This document shows, piece after piece, positions 18,284 through 26,950 of a stretch of 64,000 bases of DNA (positions are counted from its first letter, which is position 1; every line of letters starts with the position of its first letter). The notes beneath the pieces were generated by a model that was not told the origin of the DNA, did no database searches, and worked only from the letters and a program-made list of their open reading frames with translations. The DNA lies in assembly GCA_051278195.1 (NCBI GenBank), contig JBNMQM010000016.1, positions 10,689-74,688 on the forward strand, given 5' to 3'. Origin of the DNA: JAHRVQ01 sp051278195 (GTDB taxonomy: Bacteria > Pseudomonadota > Gammaproteobacteria > Pseudomonadales > Azotimanducaceae). Made by a program: the position numbers and the translations under genes.

Positions 18284-18574
18284 CTACCCTCCGTCTAATA
18301 TGAAAACAGTACAATCTGCGCTATTTTCCCGTAATGGCTTTACGCTGGCGTACTCATCCGAATTCAAAAAATCTTGGGCGTTTTTGACCGCTGGAAATTC
18401 GATCACGACAATTCGGGTTGGTGTCCATAGATCGGCTTCAATAACTTCAAGCGCGCCTCCTCTCGCCCGGTAGGCGCCGCCATATTTTTCTGCAATGGGC
18501 TTCGCCTGCCTTTTGTATTCGTCGTAAGACTCCGTGTCATGTATCACTGAATCTAAGATAAGAAATGCTGTCAT
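18284..18574 (-). CDS. DUF1330 domain protein
   Basis: This 96-residue ferredoxin-fold protein of the dimeric alpha/beta-barrel type has the DUF1330 pattern YDEYKRQAKPIAEKYGGAY, ARGGALEVIE, TRIVVIEFP and A-x-x-FLNSDEY. The molecular function of the family is unknown. It appears intact. It is one of several small orphan genes in this accessory zone. Confidence 0.9.
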   Translation of the reverse strand: MTAFLILDSVIHDTESYDEYKRQAKPIAEKYGGAYRARGGALEVIEADLWTPTRIVVIEFPAVKNAQDFLNSDEYASVKPLRENSADCTVFILDGG

Positions 18575-18631
18575 TTGGAAGATTTCCTGGTTTTTTGAAC
18601 ATAGCCTCGACTTGCAATGTTCGGTCTAACG

Positions 18632-19021
18632 TTAACTGGTAGCAACAATCAAACTACAAATGAGCAGAATAATGGTGATAGGTGCCCACAACATTCTCTC
18701 CTTTTTACTCGGTGTAATGATATTCAAGATTGAGCTGACAACGAAAAGCGCCACAACAAACCAAATTGCCGATCTAGAAATTGAGAGATAATCAGCAAAC
18801 AGCGCTTCTGCTCGGACCATCACTATAAGCGCGAGAAAAATCAGGAGTAGCATCTGTACTGCCGCGGCCACTCGCATTTTGAGAGGAAAGCGCCCAGGGA
18901 ATTTACCGCCCATGGCCCATTCTCCCCAGGGCGCACCCAATGCTAGCGCCAATTGGAAAATTACCGTGACGCCAGTAAAGGCGCCGAATACGTATGCAAA
19001 TACAGCAGTATCGATGATCAA
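18632..19021 (-). CDS. Four-helix membrane protein, unknown function
   Basis: The 129 residues contain four hydrophobic segments with short loops (opening VFAYVFGAFTGVTVIFQLAL and later IWFVVALFVVSSILNII). The motif GAPWGEWAMGGKFPGRFP between helices 1 and 2 looks conserved. I do not recognise a named family. No gene partner is evident. Confidence 0.75.
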   Translation of the reverse strand: MIIDTAVFAYVFGAFTGVTVIFQLALALGAPWGEWAMGGKFPGRFPLKMRVAAAVQMLLLIFLALIVMVRAEALFADYLSISRSAIWFVVALFVVSSILNIITPSKKERMLWAPITIILLICSLIVATS

Positions 19022-19113
19022 TTTTCACCTCGACTCGCCCAGCGCATGGTTAAGTTCGCCAAAAAGATAGGGTTATGTCCACGACAAATTTCTGCCGCCA
19101 AACCTACTCTACA

Positions 19114-20523
19114 TCAGACTCTTGATGCGGCTATATTTTGTTCGTGCTTTTCTCGATCAATTTTGTAAAACCGCATGATGTACCAAGAAACTAAATACAG
19201 AAAAATCAAGCAAGGAAGATAGACCAATATAAGGTTGGTAACGATCTCTGAATCTACGACACCAGGTTGCGCGACTTCAGGAAAACCAACCAGCCACAAC
19301 ACCATGCCTGCGAGCATTACGCCTAAACCTGAGACTGCTTTCTTCGAGAAGTTTCTGGTCGCAAAGATCAGCCCCTCTTGCCTTACACCTTTGGTCTCGG
19401 CGCTGCGGTCTTCAACTAGATCAGCATTCATGGAAGCAATAATAATTTGCATGGTAATAATCGCTGTCGTTTCAATGAGATAATTGGTCATCAACAGGGG
19501 TAAATAGAGCGCACTCTCTCGAACCGGAAAATAACCCAGAATGCTGGCGATATAGGCAATTGGCAAAAACACGATTGCGAAAAAAAAGACCTTCATTGCA
19601 GCGCCTTTTTTACCCAAACGCGATGACAATTTCGGCGCCATGTAGAAGGACAATGGCACGGCAATCAAACCCAGCATGGGAATCAGTCCGATCTCTGTTG
19701 ATTGTAAAAGCCAAAAGAACGTGCCGATATAAATCGCCAGTGCAGTCGCAAGACCGGCGGCAGCCCCAAAAAATAACCCAGAGAAAAATAACGCGACAAA
19801 TGACGGGTTTTGAAACAAGCCACTGAACTGCTCAAAGACGAATTTTAGACCCTGCTTATCGCGCACCTCTGGATAATACATGTCAGGAATGTGTCGATGC
19901 GTACCCAGCGATGAACTGAACATCATCACAAACATGACGCCACCACCAATGAGCCCCAGATACTGGTAGCCGGTTGGCCCGAGTTGGCCCGCAGGGTCCA
20001 AATTGAACAACACCATATAGGAAAGAACCGCCATTGATAGCCCGCCCAGCCAGCCAAAGAGATAGCGAAATGCCATCAAGGAGGTTCTGTCATCATAATC
20101 AGATGTCAGTTCTGGACCTTGCGAGGCATTGGGCACCTCAAAAAAAGTTAGGCAACTTCGGACAAAGACAGCCAGTGTTAGGAGATAAAAGAACAGCGAC
20201 ATTTCACTGCCAAGCGCCCACTCTGGGGGGTTCCACAAAGCCATAAAGCTCAACGAAACAGGCAACATCGCCGCATACATAAACGGGTGTCTTCGTCACC
20301 ACTTGGAACGCCAGTGATCAGAAATGTAACCCACCGCAATATCAGAAAATGCATCAATGACAATTGCTAGAGCCAAGGCAAGACCGGTTAAAAATGCATC
20401 AAGTCCGAGCACTTGATTGTAGTAAGCGAGTAAAAAATAATTGAAGCCAGCGTCTTTGATGCCGAAAGCAGTAGCACCTGAACCGTAGTAAAGTTTAGTT
20501 TCAAAAGAAGCCTTTCTAATCAT
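19114..20523 (-). pseudogene. GPH/MFS sugar-cation symporter interrupted by one TGA
   Basis: From ATG 20523 (MIRKASFETKLYYGSGA) the frame encodes a 12-helix transporter of the glycoside-pentoside-hexuronide type. It is broken by one TGA at 20296-20298. The context is YISDHWRSKW, stop, RRHPFMYAAMLPVSLSF, exactly where the family has W-G-R-R-H-P; a GGA to TGA change explains it. Everything downstream to 19114 is intact and in frame (MTNYLIETTAIITMQIIIAS, then ETKGVRQEGL). Without readthrough only a 76-residue fragment, or a re-initiated product from ATG 20280, would be made. Confidence 0.87.
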
Positions 20524-20950
20524 TGCTGGCTGATCTCCATCTTTATTATCGACCGATTTTTTAGGTCCGCAACGGATAGGAGGCAGACCCATTCGTTGCT
20601 AATTGTGTAGTCTTATCGACGACCGCTATCGGCCAGAAGCCATCACTACGCTTTACAATACATAGGATTTTTTCCAATGAGAGATTCAGCTCCTGATTTC
20701 TCTGCCATATTAACTATGCCACTACAGTTGGATTAAAGGCGAATCTGAAGACAGTTTACTTAATTCTATGCAAGAGACAGGTTATATGATTTGAGTAAAG
20801 TGTCCCCAGATATGCGGTTTTCCTTCACGGTAAATACCCATACAGCGCAAAAGTCATTTTCAATTCGAGAGATTACTAAACCACAGCAACTTACTAATTC
20901 GTTTAAGGTGACGGACCAAATAACCAACCATCAACATCAAAAGGATCTAA
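20524..20950. other. Divergent intergenic region, no gene recognised
   Basis: About 430 bp separate the transporter pseudogene and the nitroreductase gene. A plus-strand open frame (20791-20982) overlaps the nitroreductase start and has no recognisable domain. A good ribosome site, AAGGA, lies 6 bp before the nitroreductase ATG. No clear promoter with standard spacing was found. Confidence 0.5.
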
Positions 20951-21631
20951 ATGGCACATCCACAGTTAGCATTAAGCAATGATGAACTTCTCAGTAGCAC
21001 CCGTGCTGTACGCAAGCGACTGGACTTTGAGCGCCCGGTACCAATCGCCGTCCTGGAAGAATGTATGAACATCGCTGTGCAAGCGCCTACCGGCTCAAAT
21101 GCGCAGGGATGGCAGTTCATGTTTGTCACTGATCAGGCGAAAAAAGATCGAATTGCTGAGATTTATGCCCAGGTCTGGGAAATCTATAAAACGATGCCAG
21201 TCGCGATTCACCACCTCCATAAGGAAAGTGGTGATCAATCACTAGTCTCCAGCCAAGAACGTTCTACCTCGTCTGCAGAATATTTGGCCGCCAACATGGC
21301 CAAGGCACCCGCGTTGCTCATCCCTTGTATAGCCGGGCGTATTGATTCGCCGGAGATTGCCGGCGGCGGGAATTTTGCTCAAGCCGCTACCTACGGTTCA
21401 ATTATTCCTGCTGCCTGGAGCTTTATGCTCGCCGCGCGTGCCCGTGGCCTGGGTACCGCTTGGACCACGCTACATTTGATGCACGAGGAAGAAATCGCAA
21501 ACCTATTGGGCATTCCCTATGCCGAATATACCCAGGTCGCACTGATTCCTATTGCCTACACGAAGGGCACTGATTTCAAACCCGCATACCGCCCGCCACT
21601 CGACACCGTTATGCATGTCGATCAATGGTAG
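20951..21631 (+). CDS. Nitroreductase-family FMN oxidoreductase
   Basis: The 226-residue enzyme has the nitroreductase signatures: RAVRKRLDFERPVP, APTGSNAQGWQFMFV (FMN phosphate and substrate pocket), SIIPAAWSFMLAARARGLGTAW and LLGIPYAEYTQVALIPIAYTKG. These NAD(P)H-dependent flavoproteins reduce nitro compounds, quinones or enones. AAGGA upstream supports the ATG. Two hairpins follow the stop, the first of them terminator-like. Confidence 0.93.
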   Translation: MAHPQLALSNDELLSSTRAVRKRLDFERPVPIAVLEECMNIAVQAPTGSNAQGWQFMFVTDQAKKDRIAEIYAQVWEIYKTMPVAIHHLHKESGDQSLVSSQERSTSSAEYLAANMAKAPALLIPCIAGRIDSPEIAGGGNFAQAATYGSIIPAAWSFMLAARARGLGTAWTTLHLMHEEEIANLLGIPYAEYTQVALIPIAYTKGTDFKPAYRPPLDTVMHVDQW

Positions 21632-21632
21632 T

Positions 21633-21669
21633 CAGGTAGCAGAAGATGAATTAGCTGCTACTGGTTTTT
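21633..21669 (+). terminator. Rho-independent terminator after the nitroreductase gene
   Basis: CAG-G-TAGCAG pairs with CTGCTACTG across a 12-nt loop and is followed by TTTTTG. It lies directly after the nitroreductase stop. Confidence 0.75.
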
Positions 21670-21672
21670 GTA

Positions 21673-21701
21673 GATCACCCTTGATGCTATCTCGGGTGAT
21701 C
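21673..21701. repeat. Second perfect hairpin downstream of the terminator
   Basis: GATCACCC and GGGTGATC form a perfect 8-bp stem with a 13-nt loop, 3 bp after the terminator T-run. There is no T-run behind it, so its role is unknown. Confidence 0.7.
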
Positions 21702-21883
21702 CAAGCACCAGCTTCGATAGCAGACTGATTCGAATAAAGTAATTTAATACACACCACGATTCGATATCTAAAGTTGGGGCGTGAAATTGATACAAACTGT
21801 GTTTCGGTTTTAGGGGGAAGGTATTAGGCAACTCCCAACTATCTTGCTAATGTGCGTGTGAATGTTTTAAAACACAAAAACCA

Positions 21884-23011
21884 ATGCGCAAAATATTCGT
21901 CTACATCGCTTGTTTTACCTTAGCTTTTTTCAGTTTCAACAACAGCGCTGCTGAAGACGGCGCGGCAGAGGAACGCCATCAACAGACCGCCGAAGCTTTT
22001 AACAAAGCGTATCGGGAGTCCCAAAATCTTGCTAAGGAAAGGAAATTTACAGATGCGGCCGCCGCAGCCGCCATCGCCCTCGAACTCAGCAAACCAGCCG
22101 GCGCGAGCAAAGAAGAACGTGCAAATCTTACCTTCAACTATGGTTTTTTATTGCTACAAAGCAAGCAGTACGACTCGGCTTGCAAGATTTTGGACAGTGC
22201 CGCATCAGACTACTCTGAAATCTATGGGAAGAAGAGCCCAAAGCTTATCAATCCACTAAACGAACTCGCAGACTGTCTTGCGAATAACTACAGTGATAGG
22301 GAGAAATCGCTTAGGACTTACAAACGAATTATGAAAATTGTCGGTAGCCACTATGGTAATCAATCAGAGCAGTATGGCTTAGCATTGTTTCGTTCAGGCC
22401 AAACAATGATCATTAAGTTGGCTAACAAGGACGGAAAAAAACACCTGGAAGAGTCCCTTGAGATTTTCACGAATCTCAAAGGTCCGCATTCCACAGAAGC
22501 AATTGCGGCCCAATTTAATCTGGCGAAGTACAACCTTGCAGCAAAAAAATATGATGTGGCTATCGGCCAATTTAATGAAATCCTTGCCGGGTTCGATGAT
22601 CCTGCTGCTCCGGATACCCGCTTAGAACTTTCGGTTCATGGCTTTTTAGTTGAAGCCTATGAACAAGACAAACAACCTGCCGAGGCTACAAAGCACTGCC
22701 TGGCCATCGGCAAAATGACGCCGGAAAGAGAAATTCAAGACTATATCCCGCTCTTTAAACCTCAACCGGTATATCCAAACTCCGCTCTCGTTGCTCGCAA
22801 AGAGGCATCCGTTATCGTCGAATTTACCGTCGATGAACAAGGATTCGTGCAAGATCCGGTGGTGTTAGATCGCGAGGGCTCATTGGTTTTCGACAAGCCA
22901 TCTTTGGCTGTGGTCAAAAGGTTTCGCTATGCGCCAGCATTTGTCGACGGCAAGGCAGTAATAACCAAAGGCGTTAAGAATCGGATTGTTTACGAAATTG
23001 CGAAACGATAA
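21884..23011 (+). CDS. TPR-repeat protein with C-terminal TonB domain, exported
   Basis: The 375-residue protein has a signal peptide (FVYIACFTLAFFSFNNSAA) and several TPR-like helical pairs (residues about 30-280). It ends in a TonB C-terminal domain (PVYPNSALVARKEASVIVEF, DEQGFVQDPVV, FRYAPAFVDGKAV). It lacks the usual N-terminal membrane anchor of TonB apart from the signal sequence, so it may be periplasmic and act in envelope protein contacts and not energy transduction. Good-quality intact frame. Confidence 0.85.
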   Translation: MRKIFVYIACFTLAFFSFNNSAAEDGAAEERHQQTAEAFNKAYRESQNLAKERKFTDAAAAAAIALELSKPAGASKEERANLTFNYGFLLLQSKQYDSACKILDSAASDYSEIYGKKSPKLINPLNELADCLANNYSDREKSLRTYKRIMKIVGSHYGNQSEQYGLALFRSGQTMIIKLANKDGKKHLEESLEIFTNLKGPHSTEAIAAQFNLAKYNLAAKKYDVAIGQFNEILAGFDDPAAPDTRLELSVHGFLVEAYEQDKQPAEATKHCLAIGKMTPEREIQDYIPLFKPQPVYPNSALVARKEASVIVEFTVDEQGFVQDPVVLDREGSLVFDKPSLAVVKRFRYAPAFVDGKAVITKGVKNRIVYEIAKR

Positions 23012-23062
23012 CCTGCGATCTAACTGACTTCGCGATGATATCAAAGGAGCTTTGCTCCGATG

Positions 23063-23503
23063 TTACTGAACTTCTAATGTCGCGATCGTGATGACGACCA
23101 ATTTTCCCGTGAGCCAAGTGGGTAGCCAATCAGGGGCAGTTGGCCTCAGTCGAGAAAACACATCTTCCACATAGGCAGGATCATCTAGAACGACGACGCC
23201 AAGACCGCTGTAGGTTTCCCCCTGAATAAGCATGGTGACGGGCACAGCATCGCCGACGAAGGCACGCCACCATCTCCCATCCACACCCATAAACACCGTG
23301 CCGCCCTCTTTCAGGTAATTCACCGGCAGCGTTTTGCCCTCAAAGGTCAACAGCATGGCTTCTTGAGCTTCCTCGCCAGTTGGATTGGCCCGAATCTCAT
23401 TCATCATGGCAGGGTTGACGATGAGGCTAAAAAACAGCGCGGCAGCTCCGAGGAGAATAGCGAGAGCGCCGATGAGAATTCCTATCCATTTCAATATAAT
23501 CAT
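23063..23503 (-). CDS. Membrane-anchored small protein of unknown function
   Basis: From ATG 23503 the protein is 146 residues: an N-terminal hydrophobic helix (LIGALAILLGAAALFFSLIV), then a soluble domain with WWRAFVGDAVPVTMLIQG and GLGVVVLDDPAYVEDVFSRLRP. The second part faintly resembles F420/quinone-reductase-type split-barrel proteins, but the match is too weak for a function. Two upstream starts in frame are possible. It converges on the TPR gene. Confidence 0.6.
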   Translation of the reverse strand: MIILKWIGILIGALAILLGAAALFFSLIVNPAMMNEIRANPTGEEAQEAMLLTFEGKTLPVNYLKEGGTVFMGVDGRWWRAFVGDAVPVTMLIQGETYSGLGVVVLDDPAYVEDVFSRLRPTAPDWLPTWLTGKLVVITIATLEVQ

Positions 23504-23670
23504 CGCAATCAACATAACCTGTTTTAAACAGCCATGCACCTTGGATTTACAAGTAGATTAATCGAATGCAAATCGCCACAAGGAATAGCCAGCGTCATAG
23601 ATGACTGATGCGGCCTAAGAACCCCGGCACTTTTTGTAGTAAAAATCATAGTTAATCACAAGAGGTATAA

Positions 23671-24628
23671 AATGGGTAAGCACCCTCGTTACACAGATGA
23701 GTTCAAGTAAGAAGCAGTCAACCAAGTGATTGTTCATGGCTATCCAGTTCTGGAAGTCAGCAAACGCTTGGGTATCGCTAACAAGAGCCTCTATGACTGG
23801 ATTAAGGTGCTCAGCAAGCCAACCAAGCAACGCGCAGAAGAAAGTGATCTTCGCGTTGCTTGGTTGCTTGTCTAAAACGTCAACTCAAGTGTGCAGAGCA
23901 AGAGAGGCAGATATTAAAGGAGGCCGCTGCGCGTGCGCGGCAAAGAAGACCAGCAGTTAACTGCGCAGATCAAGCAATGTTGGCTGGAAAGTGGCGGGCA
24001 TTCTGATTGACGCACAGATTGTATGTGGCCGTGATCGCGTGCTCCGCTTGATACACTCAGTGGGCCTGCGCGCTCAACGCGGTTATCGTCGACCAAGAGG
24101 ATTTTACGGAGCTTCCCCGAATATAGCCGCGCCGAATCTACTGAATCGGAAGTTTGAGGTAAACGAGCCAAATCCGTGGTGGGTGAGTGATATCACTTAC
24201 ATCCATACGCATGAAGGGTTTTTGTTCCTGGCTGTTGTCATGGATCTATTTGCCCGCAACATCGTTGGCTGGTCGATGAGTGGTCGGATGAAAGACGACT
24301 TAATCCTGGATGCACGGACCATGGCTCACTGGCGGCATAGACCGACAAACACGGTGATGTTGCATTCAGATCAGGGGTCAGAATACAAAAGCCGAGCTTG
24401 CAAAAAGTGACTTGAAACGCTCGACATCAAACCGAGCATGAGTCCTCGCGGCAACTGCCATGAAAATGCGGTAGCAGAAAGTTTCTTTGCGAACTTGAAG
24501 AAAGAAAAGATCAGAAGGAGGAAGTATCAAACTTCGCTTCTCTAACGTCGGCGTGAACCTTCAAAAACTTAGGGGTTTTCATAACCTGAGTCCTAACAAC
24601 TTGATGTTCTCCAAAGGTGGCGAATAAC
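23671..24628 (+). mobile_element. IS3-family insertion sequence remnant (orfA/orfB decayed)
   Basis: The orfA start MGKHPRYTDEFK is followed by TAA at 23707-23709, then EAVNQVIVHGYPVLEVSKRL and KSLYDWIKVLSKP. The frame is lost in the leucine-zipper region. The orfB frame (about 23991-24410) shows the integrase core: WWVSDITYI (first Asp), MLHSDQGSEYKS (second Asp), a TGA, then NCHENAVAESFF (catalytic Glu). It ends near NLSPNNLMFSKGGE at 24628. At least three disabling changes make it inactive. Terminal inverted repeats were not identified. Confidence 0.88.
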
Positions 24629-24866
24629 AAATAATTTTATTTTTTACCTCTTCACATCAACACGTTATCGTAGACTGGACCGACTCCCAAGCGCAAATTG
24701 CCAATTAGTCGCCAGAAATAGCGAGTCGCTTTCTAACTGATATTGGTTGTCTTGCGCACCTCATTGAGGATGGCCAACGGGACGGCATACCAGGTGAAAC
24801 CTAACAATGGTATTGTGTGCCGGTCGCCCGTCTCGGGTATCTGAACAATCCAATAGAGTTAGTCAT

Positions 24867-25724
24867 ATGTTACTTCCAGTTTACGCCGGTAGTGTCAATC
24901 GCTGGGAATGCGATGAAAACGACCACCTAAACGTGCGCTTCTTCGCCCACAAAATGCAGCAAACATTACAATATGGTCTCATCGAGACTGGCATTGCCAC
25001 ACAACAAACCGTCAATGATATCTGTCGGCGCGTTGTGAATCAGCATATGCGCCATCAAGCAGAGGCAAGAATTGCCGTGCCCATGACCGGACTGTTTGGG
25101 GTGATTGGAGCAGACGCACAACATCTACGAGTCATCACTGAACTCCGCAATACGGCAACCGAAACCGTGCTCGCGACCTATGTGATGGATGTTTCTGGCG
25201 ACTTTACTGCTAACAACCTTGAATTAGTTGCGTGTCCAGACTATGCAAAACCCAGAGGCATTGGGCCCGCGCCCTTCTACCTGGCAGATGAATCTGCGCA
25301 ACAGTTGATCACGCGGGGTTGCGCCGTGATCGGTCGCGGTGTGATTCAGCCAGACGAGTGCGACGCCGAGGGCTTCTTGCAGATGTTCATGTACATGGGT
25401 CGTAACTCAGATTCTATGCCAAATCTGTTTGCGCGATTCGAAGGTGATGAACGCGGCAAAGGCGTCGTTGGCGGAGCGGTTTTGGAATACCGCATGAATC
25501 GATTCGGTCATCTGCGCCAGGGCAGTCGCTATCAATTGTTATCGGGTGTTAAGAGTCTGTCGGAGAAACTGCAGCACTTCGTTCATGTGCTATTTGATGT
25601 GGATACGGGCCAGATGGTGAGCGGCTCTGAGGCCTTAGCCATTTCAATGGACCTGGTCGCACGCAAGTCCATCGCAATACCCGAACAGCGACGAAAGCTA
25701 ATGCAGACGCTGTTGTTAAAATAG
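24867..25724 (+). CDS. Acyl-CoA/acyl-ACP thioesterase-like protein (double hotdog)
   Basis: From ATG 24867 the protein has 285 residues. The first hotdog-like half starts VYAGSVNRWECDENDHLNVRF, where the Asp-His-Asn pattern is typical of hotdog thioesterases. The second half contains GAVLEYRMNRFGHLRQGSRY and VLFDVDTGQMVSGSEALAI. A longer frame to 24807 adds 20 unlikely residues. The substrate is unknown. It ends in a 13-bp duplication carrying a second stop, followed by a bidirectional terminator. Confidence 0.75.
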   Translation: MLLPVYAGSVNRWECDENDHLNVRFFAHKMQQTLQYGLIETGIATQQTVNDICRRVVNQHMRHQAEARIAVPMTGLFGVIGADAQHLRVITELRNTATETVLATYVMDVSGDFTANNLELVACPDYAKPRGIGPAPFYLADESAQQLITRGCAVIGRGVIQPDECDAEGFLQMFMYMGRNSDSMPNLFARFEGDERGKGVVGGAVLEYRMNRFGHLRQGSRYQLLSGVKSLSEKLQHFVHVLFDVDTGQMVSGSEALAISMDLVARKSIAIPEQRRKLMQTLLLK

Positions 25725-25741
25725 AAAGTTAAAATAGAAAG
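25716..25741. repeat. 13-bp tandem duplication at the thioesterase stop
   Basis: TTAAAATAGAAAG is repeated twice head to tail. The first copy contains the TAG stop of the thioesterase-like gene. Confidence 0.85.
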
Positions 25742-25770
25742 TTAGGATAGAGTTTGGAAAAGGCGGTCAT

Positions 25771-25804
25771 AAAAAAGTGGGCTCTATATCAGAGCCCGCT
25801 TTTT
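25771..25804. terminator. Bidirectional rho-independent terminator
   Basis: AAAAAAGT, GGGCTC, a 7-nt loop, GAGCCC, GCTTTTT. T-runs follow the stem on both strands, so it can end transcripts of the thioesterase-like gene (+) and of phoH (-), which converge here. Confidence 0.92.
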
Positions 25805-25831
25805 CCTCCGTTTTCGCAGCAATGGAGCCGA

Positions 25832-26665
25832 CTATTCGGTAGCCGGCACCTCGTAACGATCCATCAGATCACGCACCAGGCCACTGCGGACAATGTCTTC
25901 TCGCTCAAAGCGGTGAACATGCACATTGTGCAAGCCGTGCACCCGAGTTATTGCGTCAGCCAAACCGTTCGGACCCCGAATGTCACTTTGCTCAACATCA
26001 CCGTTCACAACAACCTTGCAACCCTCACCAATGCGGGTCAAAAACATCTTCATCTGTGCGACTGAAGTGTTCTGAGCCTCATCGAGAACGACAAAGCTAT
26101 CTTCCTGAAAGGTTTTGCCCCGCATATACGCGAGTGGTGCTGCGACAATCCTGCCGTGGCGCAAAAAATAGTCTACGGCACCTGAACCCAGTCGTTCGTT
26201 TAAAGCGTCACGAAAAGCTTCAATATAAACAGCAAACTTCTCGTTGAGATCACCCGGTAGAAAACCCAGATTTTCTCCCGCTTCAACAGCCGGTCTGGTC
26301 AACACGATCCGCTCAACCTTGCCTGCTTCTAAGGCATCCGCTGCAATCGCAGCAGCACAATAGCTTTTACCAGTACCAGCAGGACCAATACCAAATGTTA
26401 AGCAGTTGTTTTTGATTGCGTTGATGTAGCGTTTTTGAGCGGTTGTTTTTGCTTCGAGGGGTTGTACGCAACGTTTGGGCCGGTAGGCAGTGTCGCGGGC
26501 AGTGTCTAACATGGAAGGTTCGTAATTCGCAGACTGAAACGGCAGCGTGTAAATATCTGCGCTTTGTCGATCGGGCTGCCTGTGGTCCTTGTGCTTTTTA
26601 CTCTTTCTCCCTTCGGTGGATTTGCGTCGGTTTGTCGAGCCAGTTACATAAGATCTCTTCGCCAT
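25832..26665 (-). CDS. PhoH-family ATPase
   Basis: This 277-residue P-loop protein has a basic N-terminal tail. Walker A is GPAGTGKSYCAAA and Walker B is SFVVLDEAQNTS. It also carries the family motifs LTRPAVEAGENLGFLPGDL and VNGDVEQSDI. PhoH proteins are RNA-linked NTPases, some induced by phosphate starvation; the cellular role is poorly defined. It ends at the bidirectional terminator. Confidence 0.93.
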   Translation of the reverse strand: MAKRSYVTGSTNRRKSTEGRKSKKHKDHRQPDRQSADIYTLPFQSANYEPSMLDTARDTAYRPKRCVQPLEAKTTAQKRYINAIKNNCLTFGIGPAGTGKSYCAAAIAADALEAGKVERIVLTRPAVEAGENLGFLPGDLNEKFAVYIEAFRDALNERLGSGAVDYFLRHGRIVAAPLAYMRGKTFQEDSFVVLDEAQNTSVAQMKMFLTRIGEGCKVVVNGDVEQSDIRGPNGLADAITRVHGLHNVHVHRFEREDIVRSGLVRDLMDRYEVPATE

Positions 26666-26725
26666 CTTATAGAGTTACCCTTAGGAATAGTGATTGAGGT
26701 TAGGCCTAGGTGCTTGGTGTTTTAC

Positions 26726-26786
26726 TCCTGTCTGTCTGCTTGGCTGTCTATTTAATTATCTATCTAATTATCTATTTATCTGCTTT
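26726..26786. repeat. Tetranucleotide (TCTG/TATC-type) simple repeat tract
   Basis: The segment runs CCTGTCTGTCTGC then TATCTATCTAATTATC, an imperfect array of TSTM tetranucleotides about 60 bp long. It lies about 60-120 bp upstream of the phoH start. No gene occupies 26666-26950. Confidence 0.75.
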
Positions 26787-26950
26787 TAGCGACGTGTTAA
26801 TCATTCCGATGATGCAGGTCTGATTTCACAAACGCCATCTTATTGTGCCAGCTATCAAAAACTATGCAAGGGTCAGGTCTTGATTTTTACCAATATTTGC
26901 ACAATCTTTAAGACGCATCGAATATAAGTAGCGGTTCTTTTTATAGACAA

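Noticed and set aside
18605..18640. CGTTAGAC on the minus strand, resembling an attC core
   Set aside because: No paired arm is present and the preceding gene stop lies directly against it, leaving no room for an attC site.
20605..20660. GCCGATAG upstream of the transporter pseudogene as a sigma-28 -10 element
   Set aside because: The nearest TAAA is three bases too far for FliA spacing, and the gene has no flagellar link.
20791..20982. A 63-codon frame upstream of the nitroreductase gene
   Set aside because: It overlaps the nitroreductase start, has no recognisable domain and no convincing ribosome site.
26868..26895. GGGTCAGGTCTTGATTTTT, resembling a motif found near some transposon-derived repeats
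   Set aside because: Only one copy is in the window, with no partner repeat or transposase nearby.
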